Assembly (NCBI RefSeq): GCF_905171765.1
Contig: NC_053390.1
Location: 217,722,820 to 217,786,819 of the forward strand
Reading direction: 5' to 3'
DNA: 64,000 nt
Source of the DNA: Bufo bufo
Lineage: Eukaryota > Chordata > Amphibia > Anura > Bufonidae
Both the position numbers and the translations under genes were made by a program. The notes beneath the pieces are model-generated. The model was not told the DNA's origin. It saw only the letters and a program-made list of their open reading frames with translations, and made no database searches. Below are positions 32,284-42,734 of this stretch, piece after piece; position 1 is the first letter of the stretch; each line of letters opens with the position of its first letter.

Positions 32284-35200
32284 ATTGCCCTCTCTGGTGG
32301 TGGCTGACTACCTGCCACAAGGTATTTCTGACCATGCCCCTCTGTTAGTAGTTCTGAAACAACCCCTGGCACCGGTTGAGAGAATATGGAGACTCAATAG
32401 TAAATGGCTAGAGGTCCTGCCTGTTGTTTGGGCTGTACAGCAGGGTGTGAAGGACTATTGGGACTTCAATGAGGGCTCAACTAACCCGTTGATAGAGTGG
32501 GAAGCCTTCAAAGTTGTGATGAGGGGTACTCTGATTCATGCGATAGCTACGTATAGGAAGGAGATGAGTGCTACTAGGACTAAGTTAGAGGGGGAAGTGG
32601 TAGAGAGAGAGCAGGCTTTTATTACAAATCCAGATGGAGAGGGTCGTAGATTATGGGATGAGGCTCAGAGGAAACTTAGTTTACACCTAACAGAATATAC
32701 CCAGAAGAAGTTATTGTATCAAAGGCGTGTAATATTTGCTGATGGGGATAAGAATGGGAGTGCTTTGGCGTTCCTGGCCAGGACTGAGTCGCCTCAGACA
32801 GTGGTCCCACACATCACCTGCGGGGATGGCTCAAGGGTATATCGACCGGAGGACATATGTGAGCAATTTGCTCAATTTTATGCGGACCTTTATAGCTCCA
32901 AAATTGTGATGTCCCCGGATGAGATCCGATCTTTCCTTCAGAACATCCCCCTCACACCATTGGCAAGGGCGGACAGTAAGTTTTTAGAGGCAGCTATTGA
33001 TGTGGAAGAAATTAAAGCTGCGATTGGAGATATGGCAGTAGGGAAATCACCTGGTCCGGATGGGTTCCCAGTCGAATGGTACAGATTAGATGTTGAGTTG
33101 CATTCTACACGTCTACTGAATCTTTTTAATTATGCATATGACTCCGGTGGGTTGCCATTATCCTTTGGAGAGGCTACCATTGTGGTAATTCATAAAACTG
33201 GGAAGTCTCCGGACCACTGTGCATCATATAGACCCATTTCCCTACTGAATACTGACGCCAAGATCTTGGCTAAAATCTTAGCCAAGAGACTTAGTAGGGT
33301 AGTCTTATCCATTATTGACCCTGACCAATCTGGCTTTATGCCTGGGAAAACAACTGATATCAACCTTAGGAGATTATTTACGAACTTGCAGGTCAGGCAT
33401 GATAATGCGGGTTCAAGGGTCCTGGCATCTCTCGATAATGAGAAAGCCTTTGACTCGGTAGAGTGGCACTTTATTTGGGAGACAATGTCCCGCCTTGGCT
33501 TCCCTCCCTCTTTCATTCAATGGGTCCAATTATTGTATCAGGCGCCTACAGCGCGCATCAGAGTAAATGGCTCTCTTTCCCGGCCATTTAGGTTATACAG
33601 AGGTACAAGGCAGGGTTGTCCCCTGTCCCCGTTGTTGTTCGCTCTGATAATGGAACCTCTTACTCAATTGATTAATAATAGCTCCTTGATAGAGGGGTGG
33701 ACGGTAGCTGGGATACAAGAGAAAGTATCGCTGTACGCGGACGACCTGTTGGTGTACTTAGCTGACCCTGGCCCCTCCTTAGAAACCTTGCTGGACGTGG
33801 TGAATGGATATGGTAGGTATTCAGGATTGCGAGTGAACTGGGCTAAATCAAGTCTATGTATAGTGGACATGGAGGAAGGGATGGATATCTCTCCGGTATC
33901 CCCCTTGAAGGTGGTAGACAGCTTTCTTTATTTGGGGATTCACATACATAGAGACCCTCGGCAATTCTGCCATCTGAATCTGAGACCCACTATGGAATAT
34001 GTCACACGCAAGTTGGAGGCCTGGGAAAATCTCCCCTTGACCTTAATAGGCAGGATCAACATCTTCAAAATGGTGTTGCTACCGAAACTGTTATATGTAT
34101 ATAGAGCGGCTCCAGTGAGGGTCCCGAAGTCCCATTTTGATGTCATAGATAAAGTTATGTCCCGATTCCTATGGTGCCATCGGATCCCTAGGATAGCAAG
34201 GAAGACGTTAAAAGCCTCCTACTTACAGGGAGGTTTGCAACTTCCTGACTTATATTTCTATTATATAGCGACACGCCTGATGTATGCTTCCTGGTGGATT
34301 AGAGCAGATTCCAATAATCCGGCGGTGGTGCTGGAGGCTGCGCTAGTTGGTTCATATGAAGCTCTAACGAATTTGGTTTATAGGGGAGGTGGAGTTCTGG
34401 TCAGTGGGAGATACACAGAAGCTATGGTGACGGTCATAGAAGCTTGGGCGAGGTTTGTGAATACACATATGGATACTCAAGCAGGGGACATCTGGTCTCC
34501 GTATATCCCACTATGGCGTAACAAGCATCTCCCTGAGCTTTTACACTTGCCAGATTTTGAATTTTGGCCTAGGAAGGGGCTTAAGTATTTGACGCAGTTA
34601 TTCCAGGATGGGGTCTTTCACTCCTTTGAGAGTTTGCGGTCGGACTTCCTGTTACCTCGGACGAGTTTTTTCCGGTTCCTCCAACTGAGACACGCGTGTG
34701 ATAAGCAGTTCCACTCCTTGACCCTGAGCTTGGAGTGTGGTCCTCTGGAATCGGTAGCTAGTAGGAAACAATCATATAAACCAATTTCTTCCTTTTATGG
34801 TGAAATCATTAAGATGCAGGACTCTCCTATCCAGCGATCATTTGTTAGATGGTCGGCGGATATCCCAGAGTTGGAGGACTCACATTTGGAGGAATGGCGT
34901 CTGGGGTGGAGGAGGTCTGTCGTGAGCTCTCGAGATCAACTCATTCAGGTCAAATGGATGCATAGGGTATATTTGACCCCGGTGCGTCTATATCAGATGC
35001 GGCAGATACCAAATCCTGGATGCGACAGGTGTGGAAGTGATAGCGGATCCTTTTTCCACATGGTTTGGTCGTGTCCGTCTTTACAAATATATTGGAAGGG
35101 GGTGTGCAATTTCATTAATGTTAAACTGGGTCTACCAGGGATCTGTGATCCTATTGTTTGTGTTATGGGGCTAGTTGCTGATGCGACTCCATCCAAATAT

Positions 35201-35410
35201 TGTAGAATACTGCTACGACTCTTAATGTTCTATGGTAGGAAGAACATACTCTTGAACTGGAAACCTCCCAAGTGTACCACGGTAAACCAATGGGTGCAAC
35301 TTATTAACAAAGATCTTCAGATGTACAAATTGACTTATGAAGTGAGAGGGACCCCTGGTCGGTTTGACAAAATCTGGGGTATATGGGTGCAGGCGGAGGG
35401 TACAGTTTGA
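32284..35410 (+). pseudogene. L1-D ORF2, 3' part: RT and C-terminus, cut off by Gypsy
   Basis: This continues ORF2 after the Gypsy and one GATCT copy. Reading 26107-26729 joined to 32284-35410 is 3750 nt, in frame, with no stop before the TGA at 35408. That gives an ancestral ORF2 of 1249 residues. Motifs are SDHAPLLVVL (end of endonuclease), GKSPGPDGFPVEWY, SYRPISLLNTDAKIL, SGFMPGKTTDINLRR, ASLDNEKAFDSVEW, GTRQGCPLSPLLFAL and the catalytic LYADDLLVYL. The C-terminal zinc-binding-like CDRCGSDSGSFFHMVWSC also follows. It was almost certainly full length until the Gypsy landed. Confidence 0.92.
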
Positions 35411-35829
35411 GGCCCATTACTGGTTGGGACTGCGTCACCCAAGTGTGTGTTTGTGTGTGCGGCTGTGAGTAAGTGTATACAGACCTCTATTTCCTTCCTT
35501 TTTTGCGACAACAAGGATGTTCTGTAACTAAATACATTTATGTCTCTTACTGTCGTACGTTATGACATTGATGGAATTGTCTGGTCTTGCTTACGTGTGT
35601 GACTGTCATGCAGAATTGTTTTTTCCCTATGGGATTGTTGTATTAACTTGAAAAATGTTAAATAAACGCTATTAAAAAAAAAAGTGACTTTATATAAACT
35701 TCTCAATATGAGCAATGCTTAACTTAAATTTTTGTGGTTGTCAAACTATAATAGAGCAGAATAACAGAAATAACATTACATATATGAACAAAGCTTTTAT
35801 AGAAAAAGTCTAACAAGATTGTACGTGCA

Positions 35830-36302
35830 TGGCCTCATTTACTCACATCCATTGAAACTGGTTTCAATAGCAAAATCTGCATCCTGTGAATGGAGTTTTC
35901 ACAACAAGGTTTAGTGGGAATTTTCTGCAAGTTTCAGTGAAACTCGCACCATTTTGCAACCAAGTTCAGTCAGTTTTGTCTGCAATGCGTTTTGATGTGT
36001 TTTTCACGCGCGTGATAAACTGAAGGGTTGCAAACAACATCTCTTAGGAACCATCAGTGAAAAACGCATCGCATCCAGACTTGCTTTCGAATGCAATGCG
36101 TTTTTCACTGAAGCCCTATTCACTTCTAGGCGGTCAGGGCTGCGTGAAAAACGCAGAATATAGAACATGCTGCGATTCTCACGCAACACAGAACTGATGC
36201 GTGAAAAAAACGCTCATGTACACAGACCCATTGAGATGAATGGGTCCAGGATTCAGTGCGGGTGCTATGCGTTCACATCACACTTGTGTGAAAGGGGCCT
36301 AA
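35830..36302. repeat. MITE-derived repeat
   Basis: The segment contains TGCGTGAAAAACGCAGAA and ATGAATGGGTCCAGGATTC and ends GTGTGAAAGGGGCCTAA, a terminal sequence shared with 59142-59160. The related interior text also occurs at 58975-59120. The left end is not clear. No coding content. Confidence 0.5.
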
Positions 36303-36378
36303 GGATTAGGCCAGAACAAGCTCACTGTGGGAAACACCCTGTTTGTGGAAGCATGATTTCCATCCTAAATTATGTTCC

Positions 36379-36527
36379 TCTGGCAGGACCTCATGGCATT
36401 ATAATAATTTATAATGCTGTGTGTCCCTGCCAGACCTGTACTACTGAATTCCACGGAAATAATGCAGTAGCTCTGAGGTCTGGCAGGGACACACAGCATT
36501 ATAATGCCATGAGGTCCTGTCAGAGAA
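36379..36527. repeat. Inverted repeat with about 55-bp arms
   Basis: The arm CTCTGGCAGGACCTCATGGC, continuing to about 36440, is answered by its reverse complement at about 36473-36527 (GCCATGAGGTCCTGTCAGAG). The spacer contains ACTGAATTCCACGG. This is probably a short MITE or part of one. Confidence 0.6.
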
Positions 36528-36980
36528 GCAGAATTCAGGAAAGGAAGTCACGCAGCCACACACAGCTTGTTTCCTGCATTAAATTCGCTGATCTTAGCCC
36601 CACTGAATGACAATTGGGCTGATCCTTGTGCAGATCTAGTGTAGGCCCACAGCACATCCACACTAAACCTGCAGCAGAAAATTGGATTTTTTTGTACTCA
36701 CCGTAAAATCCTTTTCTCGTAGTAGGCATTGGGGGACACAGCACCATGGGTATATGCCCCCAGCTGCCACTAGGAGGCTGACACTAGAAACAAAAAAAGT
36801 GTTGGCTCCACCCAGGTGGGCTATACCCCTCTGCCAGAGCCGAGAGAGATCAGTCGGTACAAAAGCAGTAGGAACGTCACACCTGAACCAAAAAAGAAAA
36901 ACTGAAAGCCAACAAGTCTTCAACTGGGGAAACCCGACAACCAACTTAGGCAAACGCCGGGACCTCAAACAAGAAGAAAC

Positions 36981-38338
36981 TCAAGAAGGGTGCCTACTAC
37001 GAGAAAAGGATTTTACGGTGAGTACAAAAAATCCAATTTTCTCGTGCATGGCATTGGGGGACACAGCACCATGGGACGTCCAAAAGCAGTCCCTGAGGGA
37101 GGGAAGAAAAAAGCACCATGCCACCTTGCGCCCCAGACTGGCATCAGCAGAAGCCAAGGAATGAATATGGTAGAACTTAGAAAAAGTGTGAACTGACGCC
37201 CAGGTGGCGGCCCAGCAGACCTGGGAAGCTGATGCCTGATGACCCACCGCCCAGGAAGCCCCAACCGCCCTAGTCGAATGTGCGGTCAACCTGGAAGGGG
37301 GAGCCCGGCCCTTCGCGACATAGGCCTCCTTGACGGCCGACCGGACCCAGCGAGAAATGGTGGCCTTGGAGGCAGGCAGACCCTTACGAGGGCCCGCCGG
37401 GACTACAAAAAGAGAGTCCGAACGACGGAAGGGTTCCGTGAGGCTAAGATACAGGCGAAGAGCCCGGACCACATGCAGGCAATGGAGGGATTTCTCCCTA
37501 GAGTGAGAAGGATTAGGGCAGAAGGAAGGAAGGACGATTTCCTCATTAATATGAAACGAGGAGACCACCTTCTGGAGAAAGGAGGGAACAGGGCACAAAA
37601 CCACCTTGTCCTGATGGACACCAGGAAAGGCGAACGGCAAGAAAACGCTGCAAGTTCGGAAACCCGGCGGATGGAGGTGACGGCCACGAGGAAGGCCACC
37701 TTAAACGAGACAAACGACAGAGAGATCTCTGCCAAGGGCTCGAAGGGCGATGACTGAAGGGCGTTGAGGACGAGATTCAGGTCCCATGGCTCCACCGGAA
37801 AGCGAAAGGGGGGGGCTCGGCGAGCAACACCCTGGAGAAAAGTCCTAACCTGGGCCCGCGAGGCCACAGGCCGCTGGAAGAGGGACGAAATCTGCCCCCT
37901 GAGAGAAGCCAGGCGAAGACCCTTCTCAAAACCGGCCTGAAGGAAGGCCAGAATGTTAGGGATGGAGAAACTGAGAGGGCGAAAACGCCCGGATTCGCAC
38001 CAGGCAAAATACGCTCTCCAGGTCCGATAGTAAATGCGGGCCGACTGGGGCTTGCGAGCGTGAAGCATCGTCTGGATGACCGAGTCAACAGCCACGCCGT
38101 CAAACGAAGCTGAGGTAAATTCGGGTGGAAATGAGGGCCCTGGGAAAGGAGATCGTGGCGCAGAGGAAGGCGCCACGGAACGTCGGCGAGCAGAAACTAC
38201 AGATCTGCGTACCATGCCCTGCGGGGCCAATCCGGAGCCACCAGGATCGCCGGAACACAGGCTGTCTTGAGACGCTTGAGCACTCGGGGAAGGAGAGGAA
38301 TGGGGGGAAAAAGATACAGAAGGTCGAACTGAGACCAA
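36981..38338 (-). pseudogene. DIRS-B tyrosine recombinase (one frameshift)
   Basis: The N-terminal half is in the frame 38338-37403: SFDGVAVDSVIQTMLHAR, SARIYYRTWRAYFAWCESG, then the first catalytic-fold Arg in SIRRVSELAAFSCR. The C-terminal half is in the frame 37640-36981: LFVVPAGPRKGLPASKA, the H-x-x-R box in TAHSTRAVGASWAV, Trp in AATWASVHTF and the likely nucleophile Tyr in KFYHIH. The frame change lies near 37600-37640. The 3' end runs into the internal complementary region. Spacing and motifs match the unbroken recombinase of DIRS-A. Confidence 0.85.
36989..37077. repeat. DIRS-B internal complementary region
   Basis: The left half (GCCTACTACGAGAAAAGGAT and onward) is the reverse complement of the left terminus at about 36683-36735. 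The right half (CTCGTGCATGGCATTGGGGG) is the reverse complement of the right terminus at about 42140-42165. This is the same architecture as in DIRS-A. Confidence 0.8.
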
Positions 38339-39960
38339 GGCAGAACTAGGGCGTCAACCGCGAGAGTTTGAGGGTCCCTGGACCACGCAACATAGCACAG
38401 GAGCCTGCGGTTGAGGCGCGACGCGAAGAGATCCACGTCCGGAGTTCCCCAACGGTGACAAAGTTGGAGGAACACTTCTGGGTGGAGAGACCATTCGCCC
38501 GGGTCGACGAGCTGACGACTGAGGAACTCCGCAGCCCAATTGTCGACCCCGGGAATGTGTACGGCGGAGAGGACCGGAACGTGCTTCTCTGCCCACCGCA
38601 GGATACGGGAGGCTTCCTGTAGGGCCATCACACTCCTGGTACCCCCTTGGTGGTTCAGATAGGCCACAGAGGTGGAATTGTCAGTCTGAACCCGGATCGG
38701 GAGACCGCGGAGACGGGGAGTCCAGTAAGACAGTGCCAGGAAAATTGCCCTGAGTTCGAGAACGTTGATCTGCAGGGAGGACTCCTGAACAGACCAAAGA
38801 CCCTGGACAGTGAGGGACTCTAAGACCGCCCCCCAACCCGAGAGGCTGGCATCCGTGGTGATTACCCGCCAACAGGGGGGAAGGAAGGACCGGCCCAGGG
38901 ACACCGTCCGAGGATTCAGCCACCAGGAGAGATCCTGGCAAAGCTCGGGAAGGAGACTGGTCCGGCGAACGAGGCCTGCCGGGGACTTGTCCCACCTGGA
39001 TAGGATGAACAACTGAAGGTCCCGGGAGTGGAATTGGGAATGGCCTCGAAGGGGGCCACCATCCTGCCCAGGACGCTCATACACATCCTGAAGGTCAGAG
39101 GGGACGGGTCGCGGAGACGAGTCACCCCCGCCTGAAGAGAGGCAATTTTCTCTGGGGGAAGGAACACCCGCCTGAGGCGAGTGTCGAAGATCATGCCCAG
39201 AAAAGGCATCCTCCGGCATGGGACGAGAGAGGACTTGGAGTGGTTGACGAGCCACCCGAATTGAGCAAGAGTCGAGAGGGTAATGCGTAGGCTGGACAGG
39301 TTGTCCTCCAATGACGGAGCCCGGATCAGAAGGTCGTCCAGGTAAGGCACCAATGAGACCCCCCTGGCACGGAGAAGAGCCACGAGAAGCGCTAGCACCT
39401 CTGTGAAAACCCTCAGGACGGAAGCCAGGCCGAAGGGCAGGGCGACAAACTGAAAATGAAGAGAACCTACCGCGAAGCGAAGGACCTTTTGATGGGAGAG
39501 GGCAATGGGGACGTGTAGATAAGCGTCCTGAATGTCTATGGTTGACAGGAACTCGTCCGCCTCCAAGGAGGCGATCACCGACCGGAGGGATTCCATGCGA
39601 AAATGACGAACACGGACGAAGTGATTGAGCGCCTTCAGGTCCAGGATTGGGCGGAGCGAACCGTCCTTCTTGGGAACCGTAAACAGGTTAGAGTAGAAAC
39701 CCTGAAAGCGTTCTGATTCCGTAACCGGAACGATGACCCCTAGAGAGCGAAGGGAACGAATGGCCCGAAAAAAGTCGTCTGCCCTGGCAGGGGACTTGGG
39801 GGGGCGACGTCAGGAAGAACCGTCCCGACGGAAGACCGGAGAATTCGATTTGGTATCCGGAGGAAACCACCTCCAGAACCCAAGCGTCTTCCACACTTGC
39901 TTGCCAGATATTCTGAAAGGCGAGCAGGCGCCCCCCCCACCTTGACCGGAGCAGAGTCAT
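38197..39960 (-). pseudogene. DIRS-B RT, RNase H and methylase-like region
   Basis: RT is read in the frame 39596-38916: SLRSVIASLEADEFLSTIDI, QDAYLHVPIALSHQK, FVALPFGLASVLRVF and catalytic VPYLDDLLIRAPS. RNase H is in the frame 39255-38197: ITTDASLSGWGAVLES, INVLELRAIFLALS, RVQTDNSTSVAYLN and HIPGVDNWAAEFLSRQ. After it comes the stretch GTPDVDLFASRLNRR, LYLFPPIPLLPRVLKRL and ILVAPDWPRRAWYADL, the methylase-like domain of DIRS elements. A frame break falls near 38995-39030. The upstream segment to about 39960 holds the Gag/RT junction. The 3' end overlaps the start of the recombinase frame. Confidence 0.85.
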
Positions 39961-41135
39961 GCGGAAGGTGGCTTAGTGGACTGGGGACGAGCAGGTTTTG
40001 GCTTGGCATGCCAGGAGGGCTTGGCCTTAAAGGAAGGCCTGGTGGACTTCTTGTCTGATCGGGCAGGAGGGGCCCAAAAGGAGCGAAAGGACTGCGCCCG
40101 AGAGGAAGGCGGCCGTCCAGTCGGAGCGGTGAGCCCATTGCATAGAGGCAAAGAAACTTGGATGCCTGGTAGATCTGAGAGGCAAGCACTGCCAGTTCCC
40201 CCTGGACCGAGTCTTGAGGTAAGGCTCGGATGAGCTGTTTTGCCCAGATAGCGCAGGCCTTGGCCACCGAGGAAGCGGCAAACGCAGGACGGATGGCGGC
40301 ACCCGCTGCCACGAACACGGACTTGGCCAGGGAGTCGACCCGTTTGTCAGCGGGATCTGATAAGGAAGCCGCGTCAGCTAGGGAAAGGGTAGTGGCCTTC
40401 GCCAGGCGAGCCACCTGAGGGTCTACCTGAGGAGGGACCGTCCAGAGGTTGACAGATTCCTCAGAAAAAGGATAAGGGACATCCGAGGCCTTGGTAAGGT
40501 GAAGGCGCCGATCAGGGTGACATCAAGATCCTCGTGATTCGGGAAAACCACAGTGGAACGTCTAGAACGGCGGAAGGACACCGACTCCTGGGAGGAGGAA
40601 GAAGGATCATCCTGCACATGGAGCGCGTCCCGGATGGCTTTAATGAGATCCTGTATGGCCGCAGACATCGCCGAGCACCGCTCCGATTCAGAAGCAGAGG
40701 AGTCCCCAGGAGCGGCGGAAGCAGCTGAAGAAGAAATCTCGCCCGTCTCAGACTTATCCGGGGAATGATCTGAGGAAGAGTGGGACACGGCCAAGACCGT
40801 ACGAGGTCGCTTGCGGGATCGCGTGCCAGAACGAGAACAGAAGTCCCCAGCGAGAGAGTCCCTGCTAGAGGCGGCCGCAATCTGGGCAGGCAGACAGTCC
40901 AGAGACTGCGCCAGGGATTGGGAGAGGCTGGCAAGGTTCCCTATGGCTTGGGACAGGGTAGCAGCCCATTCCGGAAGGACCGACACGGAGAGGACCACAG
41001 GGGCGGCCTGGGGTTGAGGCACTGCGCGCAGAGAGGGTTAGACTGGCCGCATGGGAACTTCTTATTACACAGGGAACAGGCATAATGAGTAGAAATCGCA
41101 GCAGGTGAAGTGGGGTCCCGACCAGAAGAAGTCAT
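39740..41135 (-). pseudogene. DIRS-B Gag-like ORF1 (frameshifted)
   Basis: The likely start is ATG 41133-41135 (MTSSGRDPTSPAAIS). It is followed by CSLCNKKFPCGQ and then CAQC, a Cys cluster also present in DIRS-A Gag. The middle part (41022-40423) is rich in Ser, with SLAQSLDCLPAQIAAASS and IQDLIKAIRDALHVQDD. The last part (40414-39740) has MARLAKATTLSLADAA, VDSLAKSVFVAAGAAIRPAF and KACAIWAKQLIRALPQD. Two frame changes are required. The IRDALHVQDD and LAKSVFVAAG segments align with IRDTFRVQDN and LTKSLFAAIG in DIRS-A. Confidence 0.72.
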
Positions 41136-42165
41136 GATGGCTTAGGATGGAGCCTGCAAGGAAAAAAGTCAGCCGCAAAGGCTGCCTACCAGACCTAATG
41201 GTGCTGTGTCCCAGAAGGAGGAAAAAAACGATCGCAGGAGAGAGCAGCAAGATGGCGAACGGGTGCAGGCACTGCAGGAGAGGAAGGAGCCTGCGGAGAG
41301 AAGGAACGCCCCCCCGAGACCGGCAGAAGCCCGCGCAGAGACAGGGTTGGAGGAAAGATCGAGCTCCACCCACGGAAGGGAGGGTGAATGAGAGAGCCCG
41401 GGAAGCCAGGAGTGAACGGAGAGAAAGCTCCGCCCCACGTGACCTGCGGCCTAGTCGGCTGAAAAAGCCGGGGCCTAAAATAGAACGTGCGGCCAGAAAC
41501 GGACGCCCGTGATCGCGGTGGCGTCCGGAAGCAGCCGCGGGGCGGGAGGGACACAGCGCCGAAAGGAATTCTCAAAATGACCCCCATAAATGAGGTAGGG
41601 AAGCTTGATTTCCGGGGATCTGTCTTAAAGTGCCGGCCCCACCCAGAAAAGAAGTTGGGCCTCCTTGCAGGTACCCTGGCCCCAAAATTACCCCCTGGAT
41701 GGGGGAGATAGTAAAAATGCCTCAGGCACTAAGAGGCCATGGGAGAGGAGGAGGGAGGGGGACTCAGGGTTCCCCAATGGATCCGGATCCCTACCTACCT
41801 TCCGACGTCTTCAGGCGCAGCAATGGCCACCCCCTCGGCGGACTCCACACGGGAACCGTGGGTCTACCGGAATTCCACTGCGGAAGCAGTTTCAAGTGGG
41901 GACTGGGTGGCTGCCAGGTACCCGAGTACGCGCCCGCAGGAGGGCAGAGAAAAAAATAAAATTGGCAGGATGACCTGCGAAAAAAGATAGCAGGTCATGT
42001 CTGCCTCCTATGGACACTAGAACTAGACTGATCTCTCTCTGCTCTGGCAGAGGGGTATAGCCCACCTGGGTGGAGCCAACAATTTTTTTGTTTCTAGTGT
42101 CAGCCTCCTAATGTCAGCTGGGCATATACCCATGGTGCTGTGTCCCCCAATGCCATGCACGAGAA

Positions 42166-42581
42166 AGATGTTTACAATATTTGATTTCTATGTTGGATTT
42201 TAAGTGTGAATGAAGCTGTAAAATGTATCATGTTGCTTACCTTTTAATTCTAAAGTATTTTTTTTGTGTTTTTTTTTTTTTTGTAATATGAGCCCAAAAA
42301 TGTCCAGATCATACCCAGATATAATTTACTCCCATTTTTGCCATGAAAAACAGATCTGGATATGATGTGAAAAAGTCCATGCAAATATGCCCTTAGGATT
42401 TTGTGGTCAAGTGGAAACTGCTATTTCCATATATACAATTTATAACAAATAACATGAAAGAAAAAAATATATCATGGTTGTGTTATATAGCTAAGTCCTG
42501 GAACTGATGTGTTATATAAATGTTTTAATTTAACATCTTATTTACAACACACTTTTGTATCATGGGGTTAACTTTAATATA
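42166..42581 (-). other. EIF2B1 3' untranslated and flanking region
   Basis: About 415 bp between the EIF2B1 stop codon and DIRS-B. On the minus strand, ATTAAA hexamers occur at 42573-42578 and 42524-42529 and are candidate polyadenylation signals. The first is only a few bases past the stop. No other gene is seen. Confidence 0.45.
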
Positions 42582-42734
42582 TTATAAGTACAGTTTGATT
42601 AGTTCATCACTTATAGCAGATGGAGTCAAGACTCCCAAATCTGTAAAAAGCAGTGTGATTAGGGAGGGTGATGTGTAGTCAATCCTGGAGTGCTCCTTCA
42701 TGGGGTCCTTCTTCTGCTGCGTGTCTGCCTTATA
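42582..42734 (-). CDS. EIF2B1: EIF2B1 exon 9 (terminal coding exon)
   Basis: 153 nt: 50 codons plus TAA at 42582-42584. The acceptor is a pyrimidine-rich stretch ending TTTCAG. The translation begins YKADTQQ and ends [20 protein letters not shown] then ELIKLYL, the diagnostic C-terminus of the alpha subunit. The middle ([11 protein letters not shown]) differs from the more usual HPWVDYTAPS-type text as I remember it. It is 9 kb from exon 8. Confidence 0.93.
   Translation of the reverse strand, partial: YKADTQQKKDPMKEHSRIDYTSPSLITLLFTDLGVLTPSAISDELIKLYL

Larger units (their letters stand above)
24267..35682 (+). mobile_element. L1-D: full-length L1-type LINE interrupted by a Gypsy element
   Basis: It is flanked by AGTGACTT (24259-24266 and 35683-35690). 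The order is a GC-rich 5'UTR of about 640 bp, ORF1 (24911-25744), ORF2 (from 26107) and the Gypsy insertion (26730-32278). The rest of ORF2 (to 35410), a 3'UTR, AATAAA at 35661-35666 and a poly(A) tail at 35673-35682 follow. Without the Gypsy it is about 5.9 kb long. Both ORFs are open apart from that insertion, making this the best-preserved L1 here. Confidence 0.93.
36683..42165 (-). mobile_element. DIRS-B: complete DIRS-type tyrosine-recombinase retrotransposon
   Basis: This 5.5-kb element has the same gene order as DIRS-A but is clearly diverged from it. Inverted terminal repeats lie at about 36730-36865 and 42020-42152; GGTGGGCTATACCCCTCTGC on the left is inverted near 42045-42065. An internal complementary region at 36989-37077 joins copies of both ends. 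Genes on the minus strand are Gag, RT-RNase H-methylase-like and tyrosine recombinase. A few frameshifts break them. The right end is only about 420 bp from the EIF2B1 stop codon. Confidence 0.88.
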
